From Serratia surfactantfaciens (GTDB lineage Bacteria > Pseudomonadota > Gammaproteobacteria > Enterobacterales > Enterobacteriaceae), in the NCBI RefSeq assembly GCF_001642805.2, contig NZ_CP016948.1:434001-498000 (forward strand): a stretch of 64,000 nt of DNA. Direction: 5' to 3'. The notes beneath the pieces are model-generated. The model was given only the letters and a program-made list of their open reading frames with translations, had not been told where the DNA came from and did no database searches. A program made the translations under genes and the position numbers. Each line of letters begins with the position of its first letter. The stretch's first letter is position 1. Positions 37,573 to 53,256 of this stretch are shown here, piece by piece.

Positions 37573-39519
37573 TCAGGCCTCGGTGGCGCGCGCGCGCTCT
37601 TCCCGTCGGACATCGCCGTTGACCGGCACGCCGGTCTCCAGCGCCGCCGCCACCAAAATGGCGTAGGCTTCATCCAGATCTTCACGCGTGTGTTCACTGG
37701 TCACGCTGATGCGTAAGCGGGCGTCACCCACGCTGACGCCCGGGAAGACCACGGTCTGGCAGAATAGCCCGCGCGCCCGGACGGCGCGGCCGAACAGCAG
37801 CGTTTTGGCGTCGTCGCCCACCACCACCGGAATGATGGCCGAGTCGGAATGCTCAAGGTCAAAACCGGCGTTAAGCAGCAGCGTGCGGAAGTAGTAGATG
37901 TTGTCCCACAGCTTGGCCAGTCGCTCGGGTTCACGCAGCATCACGTCGATGGAGGCGATCACGCCGGCGGCGACTGCGGCGGGGATGGTGGCGGCGAAAA
38001 CATAGGAGTTGGAGTAGAAACGCAGATATTCGACCACTTCGCCATCGGCGCAAACGAAGCCGCCTAACCCCGACAGCGCCTTGCTCATGGTGCCCAGCTC
38101 GAGATCCACCTGGCCTTTCATATTGAAGTGTTCCGCCGTGCCCGAGCCGGTTTTGCCCAAGACGCCGGTCGCGTGCGCGTCGTCGACCAAGACGCGTGCA
38201 CCGTAGCGTTCGGCCAGCTTCATCAGGCGCGGCAGATCGACGATATCGCCGTGCATGCTGAAAACGCCATCGGTGACGATCAGCTTGCCGCCGGGGTGAT
38301 CGGCGTATTTGGCCAGCGATTTTTCAAGGCTGGTCAAAGAGTGGTCATAAATTTTCCGCTGCGCGCCCGCCAATTTGCAGCCGTCCTGGATGCTCATGTG
38401 GTTAATGGCGTCGGTGAACACCAGGTCGTGTCGGCTGGTCAGAGCCGAGATGCATCCCAGGTTGGCCGAGTAGCCGGACGGATAGACGATGCAGTCTTCG
38501 CGCCCTTTGAGCTTGGCCAGTTTGCGCTCCAATTCCAGATGCAGCACGTTGCTGCCGGCGATGATGCGGCACCCGGTATTGGTGGCGCCGTATAGGCCAG
38601 CAGCGTCCTGGATGGCGTGGATCACTTCCGGATGGTTCGACAATCCCAGATAGCTGTTGGAGCCGAACATCAGAAATTCGCGGCTTTTGCCGGTGACCTC
38701 GTCGAACATGACCGCGCGGTTTTTGCACGGCGTTTCAAGCGGCATGCCGTACCAGTAAAGCTGACGCTGTTTTTTATCGCGATAAAAAGCGCCGAATTCA
38801 CGCGTTTTATGGAACAAATCCGGGTGCTCAATGCCGACGAAGTCCCGCATGGTGCGCGGATCGCCGAGCTCATCGCGCGCGTCCGGCGACGCGGGCGCCT
38901 TGGTGGGCTGCGGCGCGGCGGACGCGGCGGTGTGCTGGCCAAAGCGGCTGAACCACGCTGCGCCCTGTTCCTGAACCAGTCGCGCCGCCAGGTTGTGCTC
39001 CAGTTCAGCCAACGTGCGGCACTCCGCCAGCGCTGCGCTATCGTCCAGGCCCAGCGTTTTGAGCAGCTCGTTGCGCGCCATCACCACCGCTACGGAGTCG
39101 ATGCCCAGGTCGCCTTCGATGGCGGCGTCGGGGGACAGATCACGCACTTCATATCCGCTGTGGGTGGCGAACACCTGGCGCACGAGAGCGCTCAACCAGG
39201 CCTGAGGCGTCTCGGGGGCAGGTTGCGCGGCGGCGTTCGACGTCGGCAGCGTGAAACCGCGCTGCAAAATACCGTCGAGCGCATCCTGAATGGTTTTGAT
39301 CTCCTGGATCTCCAGCGGCGTATTTAATTGAAACTGACGATTCAGCACCATGGCAATTTCCGCCAGCGCGATGGAGTCGACGCCCAAATCGTTTTCCAGA
39401 TGGCTGGTCAGGGCCAGTGCCGACGGTTCATACTCGGTCAGCCGGGCGAAGGTGTGCAGCACCGACTGCCGGACGGCTTCATGCGCGTTTGCGGCGCTAT
39501 CGACGGCGTGAACGCTCAT
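37573..39519 (-). CDS. pigH: PigH, tandem carrier protein fused to an alpha-oxoamine synthase
   Basis: 648-residue protein. Two acyl-carrier domains come first, with phosphopantetheine serines S49 (LGVDSIAL) and S142 (LGIDSVAV). A PLP-dependent alpha-oxoamine synthase domain covers about 220-640, with [28 protein letters not shown] and Schiff-base lysine K480 in [12 protein letters not shown]. The carriers hold malonyl for condensation with the pyrrolyl group, and the C-terminal domain adds serine decarboxylatively to give the bipyrrole methanol. Its start overlaps the pigG stop (ATGA). Confidence 0.95.
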   Translation of the reverse strand: MSVHAVDSAANAHEAVRQSVLHTFARLTEYEPSALALTSHLENDLGVDSIALAEIAMVLNRQFQLNTPLEIQEIKTIQDALDGILQRGFTLPTSNAAAQPAPETPQAWLSALVRQVFATHSGYEVRDLSPDAAIEGDLGIDSVAVVMARNELLKTLGLDDSAALAECRTLAELEHNLAARLVQEQGAAWFSRFGQHTAASAAPQPTKAPASPDARDELGDPRTMRDFVGIEHPDLFHKTREFGAFYRDKKQRQLYWYGMPLETPCKNRAVMFDEVTGKSREFLMFGSNSYLGLSNHPEVIHAIQDAAGLYGATNTGCRIIAGSNVLHLELERKLAKLKGREDCIVYPSGYSANLGCISALTSRHDLVFTDAINHMSIQDGCKLAGAQRKIYDHSLTSLEKSLAKYADHPGGKLIVTDGVFSMHGDIVDLPRLMKLAERYGARVLVDDAHATGVLGKTGSGTAEHFNMKGQVDLELGTMSKALSGLGGFVCADGEVVEYLRFYSNSYVFAATIPAAVAAGVIASIDVMLREPERLAKLWDNIYYFRTLLLNAGFDLEHSDSAIIPVVVGDDAKTLLFGRAVRARGLFCQTVVFPGVSVGDARLRISVTSEHTREDLDEAYAILVAAALETGVPVNGDVRREERARATEA

Positions 39520-39779
39520 GCGACACCCCCTGCGGCGACTTGCGCTTGCAACCGTTGCACCAGCGCGACCATCGCCTGTACCGAGGCGAAGTTCGCCGGA
39601 TGGATCTCATGCATGCCGATGGCGACATGAGACTCCTGACGCAGAAAATCCACCAGATCGAAAATGGAGGCGGAATCGACGACGTTCAGTTCAAACAGCG
39701 GGGTTTGAGCGTTCAGGCCGTCGTGATCGCCATCCAGATACTGGGTGGCGATATGCTGGATCAATTTGCTTTCTAACAT
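39516..39779 (-). CDS. pigG: PigG, peptidyl carrier protein
   Basis: 87-residue stand-alone carrier protein. The phosphopantetheine attachment serine is S36 in NVVDSASIFDLVDFL, in the usual DS context followed by a helix. PigI charges it with L-proline, and PigA oxidises the bound prolyl group to pyrrole-2-carboxyl. It sits 23 bases after pigF and is coupled to pigH. Confidence 0.93.
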   Translation of the reverse strand: MLESKLIQHIATQYLDGDHDGLNAQTPLFELNVVDSASIFDLVDFLRQESHVAIGMHEIHPANFASVQAMVALVQRLQAQVAAGGVA

Positions 39780-39802
39780 TGCGAGCTCCCGTTGCTAACT
39801 GG

Positions 39803-40819
39803 TTATTTTTCGCCGACGATCAGGGTGCGTGGGCCGGCTATTTTCATGATGCGCGCGTTGCTGAACCCCGCCAGACGGAACCTGTCCAGGTATTCCTGCG
39901 CGCTGCTCTCTATGCCACCGTCGGTGGAGACCAGCATGTTCAGCGACAGCAGGGCGGTAAATTCCGGCCCTGATTTGTCTTCGTTCAGCGGCGTTTCGGA
40001 AGCGATGAAGCGGCTGCCGGCCGGCATCGCCCGATAGATGTTGCGCAGGATGGTCAGTTGGGTTTCCGGGGCGTAGTCGTGCAGCATCCATCCCAGGTGG
40101 ATCAGGTCATAGCCGCCGATCGGCAGATCGCCGCTGATGACATCGCCCTCCACGACGTCAATGCGTTCGCCATAGCCTTGCAGCGTCAGCTTGTCGCGCA
40201 AAAACGCCGAGGCTTGCGGCAGTTCGCAGATCGCCAGTGCGATCCCCGGATAAGCGTCGGCGATCGCCATCGGCAGGCTGCCGATCCCGCTGCCGATATC
40301 CAAAAACGCACGGTGTTGCGAGAAGTCGTAATCGCGAACAAAGCCGGCGATAAAGGGCGCGGCGAATTTACCGAGAAACTCCTGGAAGTCCGCCACGTCG
40401 TCCGGATTTTGGTACAGGATGTCGAACCAACTGCGGTCATCGCCGAATACCGTGCGGCGCTGGTGGGCATCGTTTCGCACCGCCGTTTTCAGCTCGCCCC
40501 ACAGCGGATACAGGAAGGTATCGATGTGGCGGCCCAGCCATCCCAGCCACTGCGGTTCGTCGCTCAACAGAAAAGCCCGGTGGGCGGCGGGCAGATGATA
40601 AAGGCCGTCTCGTTGGTCGAGATACCCCATGGCCCGCAGCGCGATGAGCAACTGCTCGGTCGAACGCGCCGGGCAGTCAAGCCGCGCGGCAATGTGCGCC
40701 GCGTCGGCGTCCCGATCGCGCAGCTGATCGAACAGCTTCAGCGCCAGCGCGGCGGTCAGCGCCTTGGCCTGGAAAAAGCCCATCATCTGATTGACGGCAT
40801 CTTGCTTGGTTAAAGGCAT
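39803..40819 (-). CDS. pigF: PigF, SAM-dependent O-methyltransferase
   Basis: 338-residue class I methyltransferase of the plant-COMT/O-demethylpuromycin type. An N-terminal winged-helix dimerisation region (ARLDCPARSTEQLLIALRAMGYL) precedes the SAM motif FLDIGSGIGSLPMA (about 172-184). LIHLGWMLHDYAPETQLTIL carries the expected catalytic His-Asp pair. PigF methylates the 4-hydroxyl of the bipyrrole aldehyde to give MBC. It begins 10 bases after pigE. Confidence 0.95.
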   Translation of the reverse strand: MPLTKQDAVNQMMGFFQAKALTAALALKLFDQLRDRDADAAHIAARLDCPARSTEQLLIALRAMGYLDQRDGLYHLPAAHRAFLLSDEPQWLGWLGRHIDTFLYPLWGELKTAVRNDAHQRRTVFGDDRSWFDILYQNPDDVADFQEFLGKFAAPFIAGFVRDYDFSQHRAFLDIGSGIGSLPMAIADAYPGIALAICELPQASAFLRDKLTLQGYGERIDVVEGDVISGDLPIGGYDLIHLGWMLHDYAPETQLTILRNIYRAMPAGSRFIASETPLNEDKSGPEFTALLSLNMLVSTDGGIESSAQEYLDRFRLAGFSNARIMKIAGPRTLIVGEK

Positions 40820-40829
40820 TGCTGGCTCC

Positions 40830-45991
<5,162 letters not shown>

Positions 45992-46161
45992 GATGAGTTC
46001 CTTGTGCAGCCAAAATGGAGTGACGGCTTCAGCCAGGCGGGCAAATTCGGCACGACAAAGCCCGCGACGGTCTCTGCAGGCGGCGGTTGCCGCGCGCATC
46101 ACCTTCGTTGAATTGTGCTGTTTTCAGGCGGATGGTTTACCTTCGCCGGATGTGGTGCTGA

Positions 46162-48828
46162 CTAGCCATCGGCACGTTCTCCGCGTTGAATAATGACCGT
46201 CCCGCTGTCGCCGTCGAGAATCAAGGTGTCGCCGCTGTTGATCAACTGGGTGGCGTTCTTGAGATTGACCGCCGCGGGGATGCCGAATTCGCGTGCGACG
46301 ATGCAGCTGTGGGACAGCGCAGAGCCGATATCGGTGACGATGCCCGCCGCCAGCGCGAAGAGCGGGGTCCAGCTGGCGTCGGTAAAGCGCGCTACCAGGA
46401 TTTCGTTGGGCTGCAGCTCGCCGGCCTGCGCCAGCAGATCGGTGATGACGCGCGCTTTCGCCACCACTTTGCCGGGGCTGGCCGCCAGGCCGGACAGCAT
46501 GCCGGCGGCGTTTTCCGCCGTGGGGGCTTTCATCCTGGGCTGATACCCCCCGACGATCGCCATCGGCGGTTCTTCCGCATGCAGGTTCAGCAGATGCTGG
46601 TGGCGATTGCGCTCGATCAGATCGGCGGCGAACGCCTCCTGTGCCGACTGTTCCCCCGCCATAAACGCGCGGAAGCGCTCGAAGTCCACATAGGGCAGAT
46701 CGGCCTGTTTGACCAGGCCTTGTGCCTCCAGGCGCCGCAGCACTTCCAACATGATGCGGCGGTAGAACCAGGTTTCGGTGACGAAGGTTGGCCGGGTCGC
46801 TTCGCGGCGTTCGGCCATCACGCCATACAGTTTGGTGATGAACTTCAGCTTCATCCGGCCAAACCAGGGCATCGCTTTAAGCAGCGTCGCGCTGTCTTCA
46901 TGGCGCAGCCGCTCTGTTTCCCGCAGTTTCGTGTGCAGATCCACCGGATGTTGCAGATACATTTTCATCACTTGCAGCAGGTAGCTGGGATCGTCGTTCC
47001 AGCGCGGAAGACTCAATTCGAACTCCTGACGGCCACGGGCGCCGAACTCGAATAGGAAGGCGCTGAAATCGCTTTGCCAGAAGGCGCGCGATTCGGGATC
47101 GGTGGGCAGGACGGTGACCAGTTCCTGTGCGCTGTGTCGCTCGAACAGGGCCTTCAACGCCGGTTGACGATTGACCGTCTCCACCAGGCTGAGAATGCCC
47201 AGCGTGACTTCGATGGTGCGCAGGTTGTTCATCGACGCCTTGATGCGATTTTGCAATCCGTTGCCGCGGCCTTTGAGGTAACGTTCGCAGGTCAGCGCCA
47301 GCGCATCGTAGAGCGCGAACGACTGAAGGAAGAAGGGCATATAGGCGGCGCAGCTGTCGAGGAAGTAACCGTCGATGCGGCTGAGTTCCCGCTCCAGCTC
47401 CTGATGCGTCATGGTGGTCAGATCCAGCGCCAGAAAGCGGCGCGTCTCGCGCTGGCGCAGGGCGATCATGGCATCGACGGTCGCGCCGGCGCTGCGCAGG
47501 TTATGCTTCTGCTGTTTCAGCCAATGCCAGGCGCTCTTGAGATAAGCCCATCCCTGTACGCCGGGGCCATAGGGGTTTTTGTACCCGCTGAAATCGATAT
47601 CGGTGGTGGCGTAGCGGGTCGTGAACTTCATTTCGTCGCGGGTGGGCGGGCATTGGCGGAGCATGTAGGCCGATCCGGAGATATTCAGATAGACGTAGCC
47701 TTGCAAATACCCCATATAAATCTGCCAATTGCCGATATCCGCCAGCCCCATGGTTTTGATCGCCGGGCCATGAATATGCTTTTGGTAGAACTGGCAAAAC
47801 GACAGCCCCAGCGGCGTCATCAAGCCGGTGACGATCTCGCCGGTGTCCATTCGGGAGAAAAAGGCCCGTTCCTTGATCGTCGGATCGCTTTCCCACGGGT
47901 TGGCGTAAAGCATCTGAACCGGTTTGGCCTGCGAGGTGATCGGCCGCGCCTGCAGGAGCCACACGCGATCGTCTTTCACCGCCCATTCGATATCCAGTTC
48001 CGCGCCGTAAATCATCCGCGTTTGCCTGGCCAGCCTGGCAAGCTGTTGCAGCTGTTCCGGGGTTAGGCTGGGGGCGTCTCGCCTGGCTTCGGGCGTTTGC
48101 AGCAGCGTAACCTGTCCCTGAGGATCGCGTTGGCAATAGTGCGGTTTGTGACGAATTTGCCGCTCGCGGATCTCGCCGCTCGCCTTATCCAAAATGAAGC
48201 TGTCGGTGGTGACCTGTCCGGAGACCACGCCTTCCCCCAGCCCCCAGCAGCTGTCGATGACGATGTGGTTGGCATCGCCTGTCAGCGGATCTTGGGTAAA
48301 CATGACGCCGGCGGCGTCTGCATCCACCATGATTTGCAAGACGACGGCGATATCGCTCTGCGCCGCCGATGTCCGGCTATACTGGGCGGCGCGTTCCGCC
48401 CAGAGCGACGCCCAGCAGGATTGCACCTTGCGCACCACCTCGTCATCCCCGCGCACGTGCAGGTAAGTGTCGTATTGCCCGGCGAAAGAGTGGGTCAGGC
48501 CGTCTTCTTCCAGCGCTGAAGAGCGCACGGCGAGCGAGGCGCCGTCGCCCAACTGTTTGCAGGCGTGACGGATCGCCAGATCGAGCGGGGCGGGGATGGC
48601 GGCGCTCAAAATCATATCGCGCACGTTGCCCGGCGCACCCGTGTCGAGCAGCGCTCCCGGCACGGCGAACTCGATAAACTGCCGGTAAGCCTGCGCGGTG
48701 ATGCAAAACGCCGGCGGTACCGGCAAGCCCGCCTGAATCAAATGATTCAACGAATGGGCTTTGCCGCCCAGGCGATGGGGTTCCAGCGTTTTATCGCCGG
48801 AAAGTTCAACCACCAGGGTAGGATTCAT
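46162..48828 (-). CDS. pigC: PigC, prodigiosin synthase (MAP/MBC condensing enzyme)
   Basis: 888-residue ATP-dependent enzyme joining MAP and MBC to make prodigiosin. The N-terminal ATP-grasp domain is PEP synthase/PPDK-like: [78 protein letters not shown], and [20 protein letters not shown]. The C-terminal swivelling domain has phosphocarrier His840 in [19 protein letters not shown]. The middle section is specific to PigC-type enzymes. Start overlaps the pigB stop (ATGA). Confidence 0.96.
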   Translation of the reverse strand: MNPTLVVELSGDKTLEPHRLGGKAHSLNHLIQAGLPVPPAFCITAQAYRQFIEFAVPGALLDTGAPGNVRDMILSAAIPAPLDLAIRHACKQLGDGASLAVRSSALEEDGLTHSFAGQYDTYLHVRGDDEVVRKVQSCWASLWAERAAQYSRTSAAQSDIAVVLQIMVDADAAGVMFTQDPLTGDANHIVIDSCWGLGEGVVSGQVTTDSFILDKASGEIRERQIRHKPHYCQRDPQGQVTLLQTPEARRDAPSLTPEQLQQLARLARQTRMIYGAELDIEWAVKDDRVWLLQARPITSQAKPVQMLYANPWESDPTIKERAFFSRMDTGEIVTGLMTPLGLSFCQFYQKHIHGPAIKTMGLADIGNWQIYMGYLQGYVYLNISGSAYMLRQCPPTRDEMKFTTRYATTDIDFSGYKNPYGPGVQGWAYLKSAWHWLKQQKHNLRSAGATVDAMIALRQRETRRFLALDLTTMTHQELERELSRIDGYFLDSCAAYMPFFLQSFALYDALALTCERYLKGRGNGLQNRIKASMNNLRTIEVTLGILSLVETVNRQPALKALFERHSAQELVTVLPTDPESRAFWQSDFSAFLFEFGARGRQEFELSLPRWNDDPSYLLQVMKMYLQHPVDLHTKLRETERLRHEDSATLLKAMPWFGRMKLKFITKLYGVMAERREATRPTFVTETWFYRRIMLEVLRRLEAQGLVKQADLPYVDFERFRAFMAGEQSAQEAFAADLIERNRHQHLLNLHAEEPPMAIVGGYQPRMKAPTAENAAGMLSGLAASPGKVVAKARVITDLLAQAGELQPNEILVARFTDASWTPLFALAAGIVTDIGSALSHSCIVAREFGIPAAVNLKNATQLINSGDTLILDGDSGTVIIQRGERADG

Positions 48829-50834
48829 GACATCACCTCCGCAGGCGTAACGGGCATTGCGAGGCGTTCTCTCACCGCTTTGGCGGCGTTCAGCCCGGCT
48901 AACACCGCGCTTTCGATATTACCGATGCCCACGCTGTCCTGATTGGCGAAGTGAATATTCTCAAACGGCCTGCTGGCCTGGTGAAACACGCCCTGAGCCT
49001 GTTGTCCGGCGACCGAGGTCACCAGACCCGCGGGCCAGAACCAGATTTGAATGTCTTCAATGATGTCGGCGTCAATGCCCATGTTGCCCAGCACTTTGGC
49101 GATTTCGACATAGGTCTGTTGCTGCAGCGCCGGGAACTCGTTCTGCGCGGTGCGACCTTGCCGCTCTGGGCGAGTGGTCGGTTTGAGCAGGGTTAATACC
49201 CCGGCTTCCGCGCTGAGGTGATTGTCCATCCAATTGGCGATCAGACAGGTGCCGGCTTTGCTCCAATAGTAAGGTGTGCGGGTGTTTTCCGGCTCGATCA
49301 GATAGCCGCCGAACGAGTGTTCGAGGATCGGTTTTTTCAACAGCACGTTCGCCAGGTAGTAATCTTCATGGCGGATCTGACGGATCGCCGCCAATTGCTC
49401 TTTGGGCAGTGTGGGCAACCAGGTGGGCAAATGCGTTTTGGGGGCAGCCCAGATCACTTGTTTGGCTCTGATTTCGCTGGCCGCGCCATTGACGCTGAAC
49501 CGGATCACCGTTTCGTCGCCGCCGGGTGTGATGCTTTGAAGCTGTACGCGGCTTTGCAGCCTGACGTTGTTTTGCTCCTCAAGATAGTCGAGCAGCCCGG
49601 CGCTGATGCTGCCGTTACCGCCCGGCAGCGTGACCAGATTGCCGCGTAAATACCCCACCAGGAAGTGCAATCCGACATAGGCGGAGACTTCGCGAATATC
49701 GAGACATTCCACGCGCAGCGTGGTGCTGACGGCATTCTCTACCAGCTTGCCGAATTTTCTCGGCGGCCGCAGATCCGCCGGGATCTGATCCAGTTTGTGC
49801 GGTTCGAACAGATAAGTGTACAGCGGGATAGTGTCGAGCAGCGCCATATTCGCTTTGCTCCAGGCGCTCTGCGGCGTCCAGGGCAGGCTGGGGTACCGCT
49901 CGCCGCGCGGCGAGAAGGTATCGAGGAAGGCGTACAGATCGGCAAAGATCGGATCGCCCAGCTGTTTTGCCGCGATAACATAAGGTTTACCGATCAAGGC
50001 ATGCAGGAATAGTTGTCCCGTCAGGCGCCAGACGGCGGGTTTCAGCAGGTAGACCGGCTGTTTGAAAAAACCAACGACGACTTCACCCAGGCATCGGAGC
50101 AGCAAGAAGGTGTCGAAAAACACCAGCGTGTCCTTTTCATTGGACTTGTAGGCGCCGCTCAGACCGATTTTCTTCAGCAGTTGCAACATGAACGAACCCG
50201 GCAATGGCTCCTGGAAGCAGACGCCGGCGATGGGAAACTTCAGACGATTCACCGCGTGGTAGCGCGCGTTGCCGCCAAAGGAAGCGCTTTTTTCCAGCAC
50301 CAGAACCCGGCGTTCGGTCAGTTCGCTGGCCGCGGCCAAACCGGAGACGCCGCCGCCGATGATCACCACGTCATACTCGCCGTCCAGCGTGGGGGTTACC
50401 GAGCCGCCTGACGCCGGCGTGGAAAAGTCGCGCGTGGGGAACGTGCGCGGCTTGGGTTTGCGGTGGTGTTGTTGCCGCAGCATGTACAGCGCCGCCATCG
50501 CGAAAATCGCATCGAGCAATATGACCTGCGGCTGGGCGCGGTGCAGGATCGTGACAAATCCCGCCATCATCAGCAGCTGGCAGTAGATGATCAATGTCGT
50601 CCAACGCGGGTTGAACATCAAGACCGCACCGGAGACAAACAGCGCCACGCCGATCAGCGCGTTAACCGCTGTACCCTGCGCCGCCAGCCAAGCCGTCACC
50701 CCGGCGTACCAGGTGCCCTGGTTCGCCACGGCCGCCTGCTGCAGAATATCGGCGACGTTTTCCAACTGAGGGAAGGCTTTCGCCAGGCCGGCCAACATAT
50801 AGAGCACGGCAAAAACGCGTTGAACGATCATCAT
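48825..50834 (-). CDS. pigB: PigB, membrane-anchored FAD oxidase forming MAP
   Basis: 669-residue protein. The first 125 residues hold four hydrophobic segments (about 5-20, 57-74, 80-97, 103-119), resembling a DoxX-like membrane module. A flavin amine-oxidase domain follows, with [17 protein letters not shown] (from about 157), [16 protein letters not shown] and a C-terminal [24 protein letters not shown]. PigB oxidises dihydro-MAP to MAP. The start is one of two adjacent ATGs overlapping the pigA stop (50834 or 50831); the longer upstream frame lies inside pigA. Confidence 0.93.
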   Translation of the reverse strand: MMIVQRVFAVLYMLAGLAKAFPQLENVADILQQAAVANQGTWYAGVTAWLAAQGTAVNALIGVALFVSGAVLMFNPRWTTLIIYCQLLMMAGFVTILHRAQPQVILLDAIFAMAALYMLRQQHHRKPKPRTFPTRDFSTPASGGSVTPTLDGEYDVVIIGGGVSGLAAASELTERRVLVLEKSASFGGNARYHAVNRLKFPIAGVCFQEPLPGSFMLQLLKKIGLSGAYKSNEKDTLVFFDTFLLLRCLGEVVVGFFKQPVYLLKPAVWRLTGQLFLHALIGKPYVIAAKQLGDPIFADLYAFLDTFSPRGERYPSLPWTPQSAWSKANMALLDTIPLYTYLFEPHKLDQIPADLRPPRKFGKLVENAVSTTLRVECLDIREVSAYVGLHFLVGYLRGNLVTLPGGNGSISAGLLDYLEEQNNVRLQSRVQLQSITPGGDETVIRFSVNGAASEIRAKQVIWAAPKTHLPTWLPTLPKEQLAAIRQIRHEDYYLANVLLKKPILEHSFGGYLIEPENTRTPYYWSKAGTCLIANWMDNHLSAEAGVLTLLKPTTRPERQGRTAQNEFPALQQQTYVEIAKVLGNMGIDADIIEDIQIWFWPAGLVTSVAGQQAQGVFHQASRPFENIHFANQDSVGIGNIESAVLAGLNAAKAVRERLAMPVTPAEVMS

Positions 50835-51988
50835 GCGACTCCCCGCAGACCCAGCTTGCGGGCGACAATTTCTTTTTGTATCTCGTTGGTGCCGGAGAAG
50901 ATCCGGCTGGGGATCACGTTCAGCAAGTGGCGCACCAGACCGAGTTCTTGATCCATGCCGGCTCCGCCGAAGATTTGAATCGCGTCCAGCGCGGACTGCA
51001 CGGCATATTCGGAAATCAACAGTTTGCTCATGGCGATGTCGATCTCGGCGTCCTGGCCCCGATCGTGTTTCCAACAGGCGCGGTAGAGCATTAGCCGACA
51101 CTGTTCCAGACGCAGTTTCATCTCGATGATGCGGTTGGAGACGGACTGAAATTGGCCGATCGCTTTGCCGAATTGTCGGCGTTGTTTGGCGTAGTCCAGC
51201 GCGCTGTCGAGCACGCGCTCCATTGCGCCGATAAACAGAGCCGACAGGCAGCCCTTTTCCCAGATCATTGAATCGTGGAAGATGGCGCCGCCGGCGCCCG
51301 GCATGCCGAGCCGTTGGGCCTCTGGAATGAAGACGTCGTTGAAGGTCAGTTCGCTCCACGGGCAGTTGGAGAGGCAATCTTTCGGGCTGACGGCGCCTAC
51401 GTTTAAGCCTGGCATCCCTTTCTCGAGCACAAATGCGGACACGCCCATAAAGCCATGTTCGGGATGGGTTTTCGCATAGACGATGAAGATGTCGGCAATC
51501 GGCGCGTTGGTGATGAAAATTTTGTTTCCGTTGAGCCGGTAGCCGCCTTCACAGGGTTGAGCGGTTGATTTCATGGCATAAATATCGGAACCGGCGTCCG
51601 GCTCCGTCGCCGCATTCGCCGCGATCAGTTTTCCGGCCGCCAACGCTTCGAGATACTGCGCTTTTAATGCTTCGGAACCGAAGCGGGAAAGCGGGATCAC
51701 GCAGGCGCACAGATGAGCGCAGAGCGAAAAGGACATGCCGATGTCGCGGCTGCCTTTACCCAGCGCCTCAATCATCAGCGCAGTATCGAGCGCGCTAATG
51801 CCCAATCCGCCGAACGCGGTCGCCACGGGGGCTCGGGTAAAGCCATAGGCGGCGGCTTGTCGCCACAAATCCAGGCTTAATACCTGCCGTGAAAGCCGAT
51901 CATGCGCATCCTGATCCAGCACCTCGCGGGCAAAACGCTGAGCGGATTCGCTTAGAGCCTGCTGCTCGCTTGATAAGTTAAAATCCAT
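50831..51988 (-). CDS. pigA: PigA, L-prolyl-S-PCP dehydrogenase
   Basis: 385-residue flavoprotein of the acyl-CoA dehydrogenase family that oxidises prolyl-PigG to pyrrolyl-2-carboxyl-PigG. Seen are IAANAATEPDAGSDIYAM, the KIFITNAP flavin-contact region, FGKAIGQFQSVSNRI and FGGAGMDQELGLVRHLLNVIPSRIF. The start MDFNLSSEQQ has GGAG six bases upstream and matches known PigA N-termini; the ATG 15 bases earlier has no ribosome site. First gene of the pig operon, facing an unusually AT-rich region. Confidence 0.96.
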   Translation of the reverse strand: MDFNLSSEQQALSESAQRFAREVLDQDAHDRLSRQVLSLDLWRQAAAYGFTRAPVATAFGGLGISALDTALMIEALGKGSRDIGMSFSLCAHLCACVIPLSRFGSEALKAQYLEALAAGKLIAANAATEPDAGSDIYAMKSTAQPCEGGYRLNGNKIFITNAPIADIFIVYAKTHPEHGFMGVSAFVLEKGMPGLNVGAVSPKDCLSNCPWSELTFNDVFIPEAQRLGMPGAGGAIFHDSMIWEKGCLSALFIGAMERVLDSALDYAKQRRQFGKAIGQFQSVSNRIIEMKLRLEQCRLMLYRACWKHDRGQDAEIDIAMSKLLISEYAVQSALDAIQIFGGAGMDQELGLVRHLLNVIPSRIFSGTNEIQKEIVARKLGLRGVA

Positions 51989-52394
51989 GACGAACTCCGC
52001 CATCGGGTTGAGAGATTAAATTAGCTAATATTTCTAGTTTGGAGGTGGCCAAAACTCAAACAGGCGAAGTAATGGTAAATGTAAATAAATGTTTATTTAT
52101 GTGGTTTATTATTACAATTTTGTTAATTTGTGTTTTTATTTTGTTGTTTTAATTGTGTTTTATTTTGTGTTATTTATACACAAAAATTTACATATAATAA
52201 AAATCTTAATTTGATCAAATTTTAATAGGTTAGATTGTCTATTGTTTTTTGATGAATACTTTGCAAGTGAAGTATCTATCTTTTGGCTGTGGCTATCGGT
52301 TTCTCATCGCTATCGACGGTAGGGCGTTGAGGCTTGGTGAGTGGCGTAAAGCGGCTTAAGATAGGAGGTGAGCAGGAGCATTCCGGAGGAAAAA
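51989..52394. promoter_or_regulatory. Intergenic promoter region of pigA (minus) and cueR (plus)
   Basis: Divergent control region of 406 bases. By hand count 52081-52260 contains 30 G/C in 180 bases (about 17%), far below the surrounding genes. It holds the palindromes AAATAAA-TG-TTTATTT (52083-52098) and TTGATCAAA around 52210-52219. Next to pigA, at 52011-52034, GAGATTAAATTAGCTAATATTT resembles, as I recall it, the box reported for response regulator RssB at pigA. Several TATAAT-like stretches exist, so I do not fix the -10/-35. No ORF of note. The cueR-proximal 120 bases have normal composition. Confidence 0.7.
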
Positions 52395-52796
52395 ATGAAT
52401 ATTAGCGACGTCGCGAAAAAAACCGGTTTAACCAGCAAGACGATTCGTTTTTACGAAGAGAAAGCGCTGATTACCGCCCCGATTCGCAGCGACAACGGTT
52501 ACCGCCACTATTCCGCCAGGCATGTCGAAGAGTTGACGCTGCTGCGCCAGGCGCGGCAGGTGGGCTTCAACCTGGACGAGTGCCGCGAGCTGGTGGCATT
52601 ATTCAACGATCCGGCTCGCCACAGCGCCGACGTGAAGGCGCGCACGCTGCAGAAGGTGGCGGAGATCGAAAAGCACATCAGCGAACTGGGTGAAATGCGC
52701 CAGCGTCTGCTTACGCTGGCGGAACAATGCCCGGGTGACGAGGGAGCCGAGTGCCCCATCATCAATAATCTGGCGGGGTGTTGCCGTTCGAATTAA
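52395..52796 (+). CDS. cueR: MerR-family copper efflux regulator CueR
   Basis: 133-residue activator (E. coli 135 aa) sensing Cu(I), Ag(I) and Au(I). The N-terminal MerR helix-turn-helix has [20 protein letters not shown]. The metal loop carries C112 and C120 in [16 protein letters not shown], the two ligands of E. coli CueR, and a terminal CC follows. The start has GGAGGA upstream. Its target site is upstream of copA, now about 21 kb away across the pig operon. The stop overlaps the ybbJ stop tail to tail by 4 bases. Confidence 0.95.
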   Translation: MNISDVAKKTGLTSKTIRFYEEKALITAPIRSDNGYRHYSARHVEELTLLRQARQVGFNLDECRELVALFNDPARHSADVKARTLQKVAEIEKHISELGEMRQRLLTLAEQCPGDEGAECPIINNLAGCCRSN

Positions 52797-53254
52797 CGGT
52801 TGATGGCGCGGATCACCAGCGTGACGCCTTCCACTGCCACCACTTCCACCTCGGTGCCGGCGGGCAGATCTTCCGCCGCCTGCGCACGCCAACTGCTGTC
52901 GCCGATATTGATGCGCCCCATGCCGTTGTGCATCGGCTCCGTCAGCGTGGCGCGGGTGCCGATCAACTGCCGGTTGCGCTGGTTGAGCACCGGCGAACCG
53001 CCGGATGCGGCCGCCGGGCGCCGGCGCAGCCAGTACCACCACAGGTAGGCGACGACGACGGTCAGGACGGCGAAGATCACGCCCTGCCATTCCCAGGTGA
53101 GCGTCGGCAGTAGCCAGATCAAGGCGCCGACCAACAGCGCCGCCACGCCGCTCCACAGCAGGTAGCCACCGGCGCCGAGCATTTCCGCCGCCAGCAACAG
53201 GCCCCCGAGGGAGAGCCAGAACCACAGCGGATTCGCCGCGATCAGTTCGAGCAT
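52793..53254 (-). CDS. ybbJ: NfeD-like membrane protein YbbJ (QmcA partner)
   Basis: 153-residue membrane protein. Hydrophobic segments lie near residues 7-25, 28-48 and 52-72, then a soluble OB-fold NfeD domain with [26 protein letters not shown] and [17 protein letters not shown]. NfeD proteins pair with SPFH proteins; qmcA lies 2 bases upstream on the same strand. Thought to aid membrane organisation or quality control; the exact role is not known. Confidence 0.9.
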   Translation of the reverse strand: MLELIAANPLWFWLSLGGLLLAAEMLGAGGYLLWSGVAALLVGALIWLLPTLTWEWQGVIFAVLTVVVAYLWWYWLRRRPAAASGGSPVLNQRNRQLIGTRATLTEPMHNGMGRINIGDSSWRAQAAEDLPAGTEVEVVAVEGVTLVIRAINR

Positions 53255-53256
53255 GA

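Noticed and set aside
45992..46102. Longer PigD starting at 46102 or 46099
   Set aside because: The added 36-37 residues are Arg/Ala-rich with a poorly spaced ribosome site, while 45991 has AAGGA at good spacing.
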